From the NCBI GenBank assembly GCA_025934455.1, contig JAICYA010000138.1:1-5923 (forward strand): a stretch of DNA of 5,923 nt, in the 5' to 3' direction. Position 1 is the first letter of the stretch, and each line of letters begins with the position of its first letter. The translations under genes were made by a program, and so were the position numbers. The stretch comes from Rudaea sp. Lineage in GTDB: Bacteria > Pseudomonadota > Gammaproteobacteria > Xanthomonadales > Rhodanobacteraceae. This document shows positions 1 through 5,450 of the stretch, in pieces. The notes under the pieces are model-generated. The model was not told where the DNA came from. It worked only from the letters and a program-made list of their open reading frames with translations, and searched no databases.

Positions 1-180
1 AATCTCCCACGCGCCCGGCACGCGAATCACGTCGAGCGCCGCCTCGGCCACGCCATGCGCCGCGACTGCGCGCCGCGCACCCTCGACCAGCGCGTCAACA
101 ATGCGCGGATTCCAGCGGCTGGCGACAATGGCGAACCGCGCTTGCGCATCGGCGCGTGGGTCGCCGGCGAATTCCGGCAC
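1..180 (-). CDS. ribH: 6,7-dimethyl-8-ribityllumazine synthase, N-terminal part (runs off the left edge)
   Basis: Lumazine synthase condenses 5-amino-6-ribitylaminouracil with 3,4-dihydroxy-2-butanone 4-phosphate. This is the penultimate step of riboflavin synthesis, in a cytoplasmic multimer. Only the first 60 codons are visible; family members are usually about 150-160 residues. After a variable N-terminus, residues 15-35 read [21 protein letters not shown], the first strand and helix of the family, with the aromatic W23-N24 pair of the substrate pocket. Residues 54-60 read VPGAWEI, the conserved second substrate-binding loop. The GTG start at 180-178 is chosen because a GAAGAGG ribosome binding site lies 8 nt upstream and the in-frame sequence beyond it is unlike the family. 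The gene starts 38 nt after the end of the fkbM reading frame. Its substrate is made by the RibB protein encoded at the other end of the window. Identification is firm; the start codon is likely. Confidence 0.95.
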   Translation of the reverse strand, partial: MPEFAGDPRADAQARFAIVASRWNPRIVDALVEGARRAVAAHGVAEAALDVIRVPGAWEI

Positions 181-188
181 GGGCGTTT

Positions 189-195
189 CCTCTTC
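189..195 (-). promoter_or_regulatory. ribH ribosome binding site
   Basis: Read on the minus strand the site is GAAGAGG, followed by 8 nt and the GTG start of ribH at 180. It is among the better Shine-Dalgarno matches in the window and it decides the start codon. It suggests ribH is translated independently and not only by coupling to fkbM. Confidence 0.6.
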
Positions 196-210
196 GCGGC
201 GGGCGCCGCG
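195..210 (-). repeat. GC-only inverted repeat directly 5' of the ribH ribosome binding site
   Basis: The arms CGCGGCG (195-201) and CGCCGCG (204-210) are perfectly complementary around two bases, so a stem of about 6 bp with a 4-nt loop is possible. The stem abuts the ribH Shine-Dalgarno sequence. No T-run follows it on the minus strand, so it does not look like a terminator. In DNA this GC-rich, short palindromes arise by chance, so a role in ribH translation is only a possibility. Confidence 0.25.
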
Positions 211-218
211 CGCGTAGT

Positions 219-470
219 TTACCCGACCCGGCCTTGCCGAAACCGCGCCAGCCACGCCGCTTCCGCGGCATCGCCGAAGACCGCGAACACGTCGCAGGAG
301 GCGTCGATCTCGCCCAGATGCGCCAGGCGACCGACGAGCATGTCCAAGCCGGCGCGCAACGGCACCAGGCGTTGCAGGTTGAGATCATGATTCTGCAACG
401 AAATCGCGAACACGCGTGCATCCAGCGCAGCCAGTTGCGCGGCATACCGGTCGAGCGAAACGCCGGCGAG
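219..470 (-). pseudogene. Detached C-terminal segment of the FkbM methyltransferase, beyond an in-frame stop
   Basis: After the TAA at 473-471 the same frame stays open for 83 codons and ends at a TAA at 221-219. The segment looks coding: about 66 of 83 codons end in G or C, as in the neighbouring genes. The translation starts LAGVSLDRYAAQLAALDARV, an amphipathic helix followed by a hydrophobic strand. That is what a Rossmann methyltransferase should have after its fifth strand, CLMEFAP, at the end of the truncated protein. The rest (through [19 protein letters not shown]) is mostly helical and I do not recognise it as a separate domain. There is no ATG near its beginning and no obvious ribosome binding site; the first candidate start is a GTG at 413-411. 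It is therefore better read as the severed end of the upstream gene than as an independent small gene. A sequencing or assembly error at the stop would make it part of an intact 289-residue protein. Confidence 0.7.
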
Positions 471-1088
471 TTACAGCAGTCCCGGCGCGAATTCCATCAG
501 GCAACCCAGACGCTCGCGGTTGACGGAAATCGTGTTCGCCATGCCGGCAAGGATGCGCGGCTCGGCGCCCTGCGTGTCGATCTTGATGAAATCCAGCGGC
601 GCGCCGGCTAGCGCGGAATCGAGGTCGATGGTTTCGACCGCGACGCGTCGACGTCCCGGCGTCGGCGCGAGGCGATGATCGCCTGGATTGTCGTCGCACA
701 GATGCAGGAACTCGGCGCCGCCGCCTTCCGCCAGCGCCAGTGGCCGCGCCTGGACATTGCCGCAATCGTTGAGCAGCAGGTTGGCCAGCAGCATGCGGAA
801 ATTGGCCGGCTCCGGCTCGAAGGCGATGACGCCGCCGGTCGCGCCGACCAGATGCGAGAACAACACGCTGTAGTAGCCGGCGTGTGCGCCGGCATCGACC
901 ATACGCATGCCCGGGCGCAGCAGCCGCTGGCACAGGGCGGTCTCGGCCGGCTCCCAGACGCCGTGAGCGCGCAGATGGGGTGCGATGCTGCGATCGCCCT
1001 GCGTTTCCAGCGCGAGCACGAACGACGGCACATTCGGCGCGCGCACCTGGAGCAGCTCGACGCGACGCGTCGCCGCCGAAGCGTTCAC
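471..1088 (-). CDS. FkbM-family SAM-dependent methyltransferase, truncated by in-frame TAA
   Basis: The visible product is 205 residues. FkbM-type enzymes (Methyltransf_21) usually O-methylate sugars or small molecules using S-adenosylmethionine. Motif I is VDAGAHAGYYS (residues 64-74) and the acidic end of the second strand is AFEPEP (89-94). Family-typical NPGDHRL (134-140) and FIKIDTQGAE (167-176) follow. The protein stops at CLMEFAPGLL, right after the fifth core strand, so the last helix and strands of the fold are missing. The same frame resumes immediately after the stop. The GTG start overlaps the preceding stop as GTGA, matching the ATGA junctions elsewhere here. A GGAGG lies only 1 nt before it, too close for a normal site, so coupling to the upstream glycosyltransferase is likely. 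In context it would methylate the glycan made by the neighbouring transferases. The family call is firm; activity of the truncated form is doubtful. Confidence 0.85.
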   Translation of the reverse strand: MNASAATRRVELLQVRAPNVPSFVLALETQGDRSIAPHLRAHGVWEPAETALCQRLLRPGMRMVDAGAHAGYYSVLFSHLVGATGGVIAFEPEPANFRMLLANLLLNDCGNVQARPLALAEGGGAEFLHLCDDNPGDHRLAPTPGRRRVAVETIDLDSALAGAPLDFIKIDTQGAEPRILAGMANTISVNRERLGCLMEFAPGLL

Positions 1089-1738
1089 GCCTCCATCATC
1101 CCGGAATGGCGGGTGACGATGGTCGGATCCACATAGACCGGGAATCCGAGCCGGCGCAATTCGCGGCAGACCCAGTAATCCTCGGACAGGTATTCGTCGC
1201 CGACCACGCCCGTGCGGAAGACGTCGTACTGCACGCTGCTCCTGAGTTCCACGCCGCGCAAGTCGAAGCCGCGCGAGTACACGCGGCCGTCGCGACGCGC
1301 ATCCGCGACGAGCGCATCCACTGCCGCACGCGACAGCAGCAGCGCTGCCGTACCGATGCGCTCGACCTCGTACAGCGCGCCATCCTCGCCGCGCACCGCG
1401 CCTGCATTGAAGATGCGCCCGCCGCTGGCATTGCGGCCCTTGAGCGCGACCGCGGCGCCGACGACATCGTGGCCCGCGCCCAGCATGCGTCGCAAGCCGG
1501 TGGGCGGCAGCAGCACGTCCGCATCGAGGAACAGCAGATGGCTGAAATCCGCGCGCGCATGGAATTCGGAAAGGATCGTGTTGCGTGCGCGCGTGATCAG
1601 GCTTTCGTTGCCGATGCTCATCAGCGCGAAGTCGATGCCGGCGCGCTGGTATTGCAACAGCGCACTCACATAGTCGCTGTGCATCATGCCGCCATACGCC
1701 GGCGTGCCGATCAGTAGACGGATTGCGGAGGCGTTCAT
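1085..1738 (-). CDS. GT-A fold glycosyltransferase, GT2-like
   Basis: The 217-residue protein is predicted to transfer a sugar from a nucleotide donor in the cytoplasm. It opens with RLLIGTPAYGGMMHSDYVSAL (residues 7-27). It then has SLITRARNTILSEF (46-59) and HLLFLDADVLLPP (67-79), where D72-A-D74 is the DXD metal and nucleotide site. DVVGAAVALKGR (91-102) follows. The late SEDYWVCRELRRLG (185-198) supplies an acidic pair E186-D187, as in GT2 catalytic regions, and TRH (209-211) may add a metal-ligand histidine. The TPAYGG plus ARN plus FLDAD arrangement is typical of a compact GT2-like group often annotated only as hypothetical or glycosyltransferase and also found in phages. I see no membrane segment. 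The ATG overlaps the preceding gene's stop as ATGA and has no clear ribosome binding site, so coupled translation is likely. Donor and acceptor cannot be read from the sequence. Confidence 0.85.
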   Translation of the reverse strand: MNASAIRLLIGTPAYGGMMHSDYVSALLQYQRAGIDFALMSIGNESLITRARNTILSEFHARADFSHLLFLDADVLLPPTGLRRMLGAGHDVVGAAVALKGRNASGGRIFNAGAVRGEDGALYEVERIGTAALLLSRAAVDALVADARRDGRVYSRGFDLRGVELRSSVQYDVFRTGVVGDEYLSEDYWVCRELRRLGFPVYVDPTIVTRHSGMMEA

Positions 1739-2529
1739 TCGGGGCGGTACTTGTCGCGGTTGCCGACGATCTGCGCCTGGATTTCCGACAGCCGCTCCAG
1801 TTGCGGATCTTCCAGTTGACGATAGCTTTCCAGCAGCGCGCAGTTGGCGGCGTAATGCGGCTGGGCGTAGGTGGTTTCCTGCGAACGCAGATGCGCCAAA
1901 TGAACCGCCGGGCGGATGCCGAGTTCGAAGGCAGGCACACGCGCGCGCTCGAGGCGGTAGCTGAAGGCGTCGTCTTCGCCGCCCCAGCCGCGGAAGCGTT
2001 CGTCCCAGCCGCCCAGGCGCACGAACGCGGCGCGCGCGATGAGGAACGCGCCGCCGGCGAACACGATGCGCTCACCCGCACCCTCGCGATTGGGCGCGGC
2101 ATCGCGGCGATCGGGAACGAAATCGAAATCGCCGCCGCGCACACGCGCGCTTTCGGACGCGTCGAGGTCGATCAGGCGACGATACGGTTTGATCGCCCAA
2201 TATCCCTTCTCCAGATGCTCCAGCGTGGCAGTCAAGGCGGCGCCAAGCACGATGTCGGCATCGGCAAAGGCCAGCCAAGCGTGCGTACAGCAGCGGAAGC
2301 CGACGTTCAGGCCCCAGCTCTTGTTGAACGGCCCCGGGTTGTAGGCGAATACATGCTTGCAAGCCGGATGCGGCAAACCGCCATCAAGGCGCGGCACCGA
2401 ATCCTGCTCGACGAGAAACGGCTCGAATTGCGGATAACGCGCCAGCCATTCCAGCACGGCAAAAAGATTGGCGCGGCGGCTCGCGTCTTCGCCGTCGCGC
2501 CAGGTCAGGATGTAAGCTATTTTTTGCAT
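1735..2529 (-). CDS. Glycosyltransferase with GT2 N-terminal and galactosyltransferase-like (GT7 C-terminal) domain
   Basis: The 264-residue enzyme is predicted to add a sugar, possibly a hexose or N-acetylhexosamine, to a glycan acceptor. The GT-A core includes NKSWGLNVGF (residues 69-78) and WLAFADADIVL (85-95), with D90-A-D92 as the DXD site. The strongest mark is GGAFLIARAAFVRLGGWDER (159-178) followed by FRGWGGEDDAF (179-189). This is the Glyco_transf_7C signature seen in beta-1,4-galactosyltransferases and bacterial chondroitin-type polymerases, with E185-D186-D187 as catalytic acids. HLAHLR (210-215) follows, as expected for the metal-ligand histidine. There is no signal peptide or membrane helix. 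It is the first minus-strand gene after the reversed GT2 gene, so it probably needs a promoter in the 110-bp divergent gap. The start is the first ATG and lies 2 nt from a pair of overlapping inverted repeats. Its stop overlaps the next start. Confidence 0.88.
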   Translation of the reverse strand: MQKIAYILTWRDGEDASRRANLFAVLEWLARYPQFEPFLVEQDSVPRLDGGLPHPACKHVFAYNPGPFNKSWGLNVGFRCCTHAWLAFADADIVLGAALTATLEHLEKGYWAIKPYRRLIDLDASESARVRGGDFDFVPDRRDAAPNREGAGERIVFAGGAFLIARAAFVRLGGWDERFRGWGGEDDAFSYRLERARVPAFELGIRPAVHLAHLRSQETTYAQPHYAANCALLESYRQLEDPQLERLSEIQAQIVGNRDKYRPE

Positions 2530-2530
2530 C

Positions 2531-2551
2531 TAGGTTGAGAACCTATCTCAA
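2531..2551 (-). repeat. Two overlapping, mutually exclusive inverted repeats 5' of the 2529 start
   Basis: Palindrome A pairs TTGAGA (2535-2540) with TCTCAA (2546-2551) around five bases. Palindrome B pairs TAGGTT (2531-2536) with AACCTA (2540-2545) around three bases. Both are perfect 6-bp arms and they share bases, so only one hairpin can form at a time. In the minus-strand mRNA they lie 2-22 nt before the ATG at 2529. A leaves UAGGU, the only Shine-Dalgarno-like stretch nearby (although far from the start), in its loop; B buries it in a stem. They could be an RNA switch, a protein operator, or chance in this A/T-richer gap. The repeats themselves are certain; function is inferred. Confidence 0.45.
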
Positions 2552-2562
2552 ACTGGTAGTAA

Positions 2563-2643
2563 ATGAGGATTCCGAGCACCGCCGGCACGCGAGATGACGA
2601 GCGCAGCAGATTTTGGGATTGGTTCTACAATCTGGCGCCATGA
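2563..2643 (+). CDS. Possible 26-codon leader ORF overlapping the GT2 start (ATGA)
   Basis: An ATG at 2563, directly preceded in frame by TAG and TAA, opens a frame of 26 codons. It ends at TGA 2641-2643, which overlaps the ATG of the plus-strand glycosyltransferase as ATGA. The peptide has a polar, charged first half (TRDDERSR) and an aromatic end, FWDWFYNLAP. I do not recognise it. In favour: the overlap has the same geometry as the real gene junctions in this locus, and the glycosyltransferase lacks a ribosome binding site, which coupling would explain. Against: it is short, its own ribosome binding site is weak (GGTAG only 3 nt away), it uses AGA and AGG, and an A/T-rich stretch yields aromatic codons by chance. 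It would also lie upstream of any start for transcripts from the TACAAT box at 2626-2631. Treat it as a candidate only. Confidence 0.25.
   Translation: MRIPSTAGTRDDERSRFWDWFYNLAP
2626..2631 (+). promoter_or_regulatory. Possible -10 element for the reversed GT2 gene
   Basis: TACAAT matches five of six positions of the bacterial -10 consensus and lies in the A/T-rich gap between the divergent genes. No TTGACA-like box is found 16-18 nt upstream and there is no TG extension. If it is used, transcription would begin at about 2638, almost on the ATG at 2640, giving a leaderless or nearly leaderless mRNA. This fits the missing ribosome binding site. It competes with the coupled-leader reading of the same bases. 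Confidence 0.25.
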
Positions 2644-3404
2644 TCAGTTGTTTGATGATAACCCAGGCCTCGCGCCTTGCGCTGGCGAAACTCGCGATCG
2701 GCGATTTCGCGGCGCAGACGCACGCCGAACGCGAGCTGGTGATCGTGCACGATGGCGACGATGCCTGCCACGCAGAATTGAGCGGGCTCGTCGCGAACCT
2801 GCAAACGGCGCCGATCCGCTGCGTACGGCACACGCCCGGTTCGACGCTCGGCGCCCTGCGCAATGCGTCGGTCGATGCGGCGCATGGCGAATTCGTCTGC
2901 CAGTGGGACGACGACGACCGCTACCATCCGCAACGCCTGGCATTGCAGTGGCGCGCGTTGAACGAAGCGCAAGCGGATTTCAGTTATCTGTGCGACCAGT
3001 TGCACTGGTTCCCGGCGCGCGGCGAGTTGTATTGGGACGACTGGAACCGCGAAGCGTATCCGCTGAACGTGGTGCAAGGTTCGCTGCTCGGCCGGCGCGA
3101 ACGCATGCCGCGTTACGCGCAACTCGCGCGCGGCGAAGATACCGACGTGCTACTGAAGATCCTGCGCCAGCGCAACACCATCGCGCGCGTGTGCGATGCG
3201 GGGTGGAGTTCGATCTACGTCTACCACGGCGCCAACACGTTCGACGGCGCGCATCATGCCGCGATCGCGCGCGCCAAGGCGCTGGGCCACGCCGCGCTGG
3301 TGCAACGCGAAACGCTGCTGCGCCAGCGTCTGGCCGAATATGCTCCCCCACTGGGCGCGCTGCGCATGCCGCATGCGGGCGGGGCACTGCACATTGACAT
3401 CTAA
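2640..3404 (+). CDS. Family 2 glycosyltransferase, only full-length gene on the plus strand
   Basis: The 254-residue GT-A enzyme transfers a sugar from a nucleotide donor, presumably in the cytoplasm. It begins ISCLMITQ (residues 2-9), the first strand of GT2 enzymes. HDGDD (37-41) lies in the donor region, and STLGALRNASVDAAHGEFV (68-86) is the classical helix and strand before the metal site. The site itself is WDDDDRYHPQRL (89-100). A GEDTD (165-169) supplies the acidic catalytic pair. There is no membrane segment; GT2 proteins of 230-300 residues are common. The ATG at 2640 is preferred over an upstream TTG at 2613 because the first strand begins there. No clear ribosome binding site precedes it. 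It diverges from the gene at 2529 across 110 bp and converges on the gene ending at 3401, with antiparallel overlapping stops. Sugar specificity is unknown. Its orientation against all neighbours suggests a separate acquisition or a local inversion. Confidence 0.9.
   Translation: MISCLMITQASRLALAKLAIGDFAAQTHAERELVIVHDGDDACHAELSGLVANLQTAPIRCVRHTPGSTLGALRNASVDAAHGEFVCQWDDDDRYHPQRLALQWRALNEAQADFSYLCDQLHWFPARGELYWDDWNREAYPLNVVQGSLLGRRERMPRYAQLARGEDTDVLLKILRQRNTIARVCDAGWSSIYVYHGANTFDGAHHAAIARAKALGHAALVQRETLLRQRLAEYAPPLGALRMPHAGGALHIDI
3401..3404. other. Antiparallel overlapping stop codons of convergent genes
   Basis: The four bases CTAA carry TAA of the plus-strand GT2 gene (3402-3404) and TAG of the minus-strand sugar transferase (3403-3401). 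There is no room for a terminator between the two genes. Each transcript must therefore end inside the other gene or read on as antisense. Confidence 0.9.
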
Positions 3405-4237
3405 TCGAGAAATTTACGCGCCAGCTTCGCCAGCGTGCAATCGCGTGTGAGTATCCAGTTTTCGTCGATTTGTCCGGCGTGCACTGCGGAAAAATCCTGG
3501 CGCGACTGCTCCCACCACAGGTGCGCCCACAGGTGCATGCTGTAGAGGTCGGAATGCTCGACGTCGGACTGCTCGAGCAGGCTCTTCAATCCGGCAATCG
3601 TGCTGCCGTAGCGGTAGAAGTACTCGCGCGGCAGCACGCGCAGGGCATCCGGCATGACCCGCCACAGCCGCGCGGCTTCGTGGCAGGAATGCCCGCTCCA
3701 ACTGCCGTCGAACGCCGCGACCATGCGCTCGCGCCAGACGCGGGCGAAGCGCGACGCGGGCCGCGCGAACATCACCGCATTGCACAGGGTCGGACGAATG
3801 ACCTGTCCGCGCGCGAACGGCGCGCTTTCCTCGCCGATCGCGAAATCCTCGGCGAACCATGCGTCCGCATACGGCCGCACGAACAAGGTATCCATGTCGC
3901 AGTAGACGCCGCCGTGCGCGATGAGGATGTCCAGGCGCAGGAAATCCGCTTCGTGCGCATAGCTCAATCCAAGCTGTTCGATGAAGCGGCCTTCCGCGCT
4001 GTCCGCGTAACGCGCCGGCGCGAAACCTTCCACGACATCCGGGGCACGCACCAGGCGCAGATGCGGCTTGATCTTTTCCCACCATGGCCCGAATGGCTCG
4101 TGCCGGTAATGAAAATGGATTGTGTCGGGCCGGTTCACCGCGCGGCACGACGCCAGGCACAGGTAATGCAGGATGTGGAACGGCTCGCGTTGCTCGCGCA
4201 GGCCGAAAACGAAGTGGAAGTCGCGCCGCGCGCTCAT
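3401..4237 (-). CDS. DXD-motif sugar transferase (Gly_transf_sug / GT32-like)
   Basis: The 278-residue protein is a retaining-type GT-A glycosyltransferase by motif, related to alpha-glycosyltransferases of capsule and lipopolysaccharide synthesis. Residues 7-26 read FHFVFGLREQREPFHILHYL, followed by the typical NRPDTIHFHY (35-44). The core is HEADFLRLDILIAHGGVYCD (95-114) continuing as MDTLFVRP (115-122). D114-M-D116 is the DXD donor and metal site, and the A-D-x-x-R-x-x-x-L plus GG-x-Y-x-D arrangement defines the family. NAVMFARP (153-160) and a late MHLWAHLWW (234-242) match its acceptor side and terminal region. There is no membrane helix. The ATG overlaps the previous stop as ATGA, and a GAGG lies 7 nt upstream, so the start is secure. 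Its stop overlaps that of the convergent GT2 gene. The transferred sugar cannot be read from the sequence. Confidence 0.9.
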   Translation of the reverse strand: MSARRDFHFVFGLREQREPFHILHYLCLASCRAVNRPDTIHFHYRHEPFGPWWEKIKPHLRLVRAPDVVEGFAPARYADSAEGRFIEQLGLSYAHEADFLRLDILIAHGGVYCDMDTLFVRPYADAWFAEDFAIGEESAPFARGQVIRPTLCNAVMFARPASRFARVWRERMVAAFDGSWSGHSCHEAARLWRVMPDALRVLPREYFYRYGSTIAGLKSLLEQSDVEHSDLYSMHLWAHLWWEQSRQDFSAVHAGQIDENWILTRDCTLAKLARKFLD

Positions 4238-5448
4238 GCGATCGCCTCGATCAAAGCGTCGACGACGACCGGTTCGGCATAGTCGCGCACGATGCGTTCG
4301 CGGATGGCGTTCGCCGCAGCCTGCATTGGAGCACCGTCGTCCGCCGCCGCGCGCAGCAGCGCCACGGCGGCGTCCGCATCGGGCGTCGCCCAGCTCTGGC
4401 TCGGGAAATACGAAGGCTTGTGCGGCGGCCACAGCGGCACCGGCTCGAGCGCACAAGGAATCGCGCCGGGCCAGTCGGCGCCGAGAAATTCGCACTGCCC
4501 GCCCCAGGCCGTCATCAGCACGGGCTTGCCGAGCGTGGCCGCCTCGAACGCGCCCAAGCCCCAGCCTTCGGCATGGGTGAGCGAGACATAGACATCGCCG
4601 ATGGCGTGGATCAGATCGATGCCGTCGCCGTCGAGTTCCGCATCGACCAGCACGATCTGCGGCAAAAGCCGCCCGACTTCGGCCGTGGCGTCGCGCATGG
4701 CGTGCAGGACAAGCTCGCGCGTGGGCACGTTCGGATAAAAGGGTAGGCCGCCGTGCCCGGTCATTCCGGTCTTGATCAGCAGACTCACCGGCGCATCCGC
4801 GGCGAAGGCGCGCGCGAACGCGCGCACCAGCGCCGGCATGTTCTTGCGCGGGTCCCAGGCATTGATCGTGTAGAACACGCGATGGCCGTGCGCAATGCCG
4901 AGTTGCGCGCGCGCCCTGGCGATGTCCTCCGGGGTGTGTTCGCGCCAAGTGTGGCGGCGGATGTGCGGCACCACATGGATTGGCCTGTCCAGCCCGCTGC
5001 GCACGAACGCCACACGGTTGAATTCGCAGGGCACGATCACGCGGTCGGCCTGGCGCATCAGTGGCAACCAGTGCGCCGGTGCGCGATCGGTTTCCCACAC
5101 GGTAACGCCAATGTTGCGCTTGCCGCTTTCGAAAATCTGGGGCCAGGCTTCCGGCGGCGAGTGCACGACCACCGTGTCGTGCGCCACCGGCGCGCGCGTG
5201 CGCTCGACCAGCGCGGTCAAATCCGCCAGATGGCCGTGCGTTCCACAGCGCTCGAGCAGGCCGCGGGGGCGGCCGTCCGGCATTGTCCACGAACCGACGG
5301 CCATGCGCCCGGGCAGCCAATCCAGCGGCACCCACTGTACCGGTACGCCGGCATTGACCAGCGCGCGCACATAGGCGATCGCGGCCTGGCCGTAACCGCT
5401 CAGGTCGCCGGAACCGCAGTACAGCACACCGCGCGCGCTTGCTGGCAT
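4234..5448 (-). CDS. GT-B fold glycosyltransferase (family 4 / glycosyl transferase group 1)
   Basis: The 404-residue protein has two Rossmann-like domains and should transfer a sugar from a nucleotide sugar, with retention, in the cytoplasm. The N-terminal loop is CGSGDLSGYGQAA (residues 11-23). The start of the donor domain is FYTINAWDPRKNMPALVRAF (192-211), with R201-K202 where GT4 enzymes hold the donor phosphates. The E-x7-E signature is E294 to E302 in SLTHAEGWGLGAFEAATLG (289-307), followed by KPVLMTAWGGQCEFLG (308-323). Length and motif order fit the family. The ATG at 5448 is chosen because it follows the ribB stop by 2 nt with GGAA 5 nt upstream, and the first strand (GVLYCG) begins right after it. 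The frame is open further upstream but only as antisense-free overlap with ribB. It probably shares the ribB transcript. The acceptor is unknown. Confidence 0.92.
   Translation of the reverse strand: MPASARGVLYCGSGDLSGYGQAAIAYVRALVNAGVPVQWVPLDWLPGRMAVGSWTMPDGRPRGLLERCGTHGHLADLTALVERTRAPVAHDTVVVHSPPEAWPQIFESGKRNIGVTVWETDRAPAHWLPLMRQADRVIVPCEFNRVAFVRSGLDRPIHVVPHIRRHTWREHTPEDIARARAQLGIAHGHRVFYTINAWDPRKNMPALVRAFARAFAADAPVSLLIKTGMTGHGGLPFYPNVPTRELVLHAMRDATAEVGRLLPQIVLVDAELDGDGIDLIHAIGDVYVSLTHAEGWGLGAFEAATLGKPVLMTAWGGQCEFLGADWPGAIPCALEPVPLWPPHKPSYFPSQSWATPDADAAVALLRAAADDGAPMQAAANAIRERIVRDYAEPVVVDALIEAIA
4245..4248 (-). promoter_or_regulatory. Ribosome binding site of the DXD sugar transferase
   Basis: GAGG on the minus strand lies 7 nt before the ATG at 4237, within the end of the preceding gene. 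It confirms the ATGA-overlapping start. Confidence 0.5.
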
Positions 5449-5450
5449 CG

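Noticed and set aside
195..210. Rho-independent terminator between fkbM and ribH
   Set aside because: The GC hairpin has no following T-run on the minus strand and abuts the ribH ribosome binding site.
215..240. TAAACT on the minus strand as a -10 box for ribH
   Set aside because: It matches only in part, has no -35 partner at normal spacing, and overlaps the fkbM stop codon.
471..2144. A 557-codon open minus-strand frame spanning three genes
   Set aside because: Only its last 206 codons, from the GTG at 1088, match a protein family. The rest is an arginine- and alanine-rich shadow of the two glycosyltransferases, which carry clear motifs in other frames.
884..2538. Long open plus-strand frames (884-1717 and 1723-2538)
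   Set aside because: They are antisense to the two minus-strand GT-A genes and show no family motifs. Third-position bias of the minus-strand genes explains the lack of stops.
2543..3122. Minus-strand open frames opposite the GT2 gene (2543-2863, 2625-3122), which would restore a continuous minus-strand operon
   Set aside because: The plus strand shows ordered GT2 motifs; the minus frames show none.
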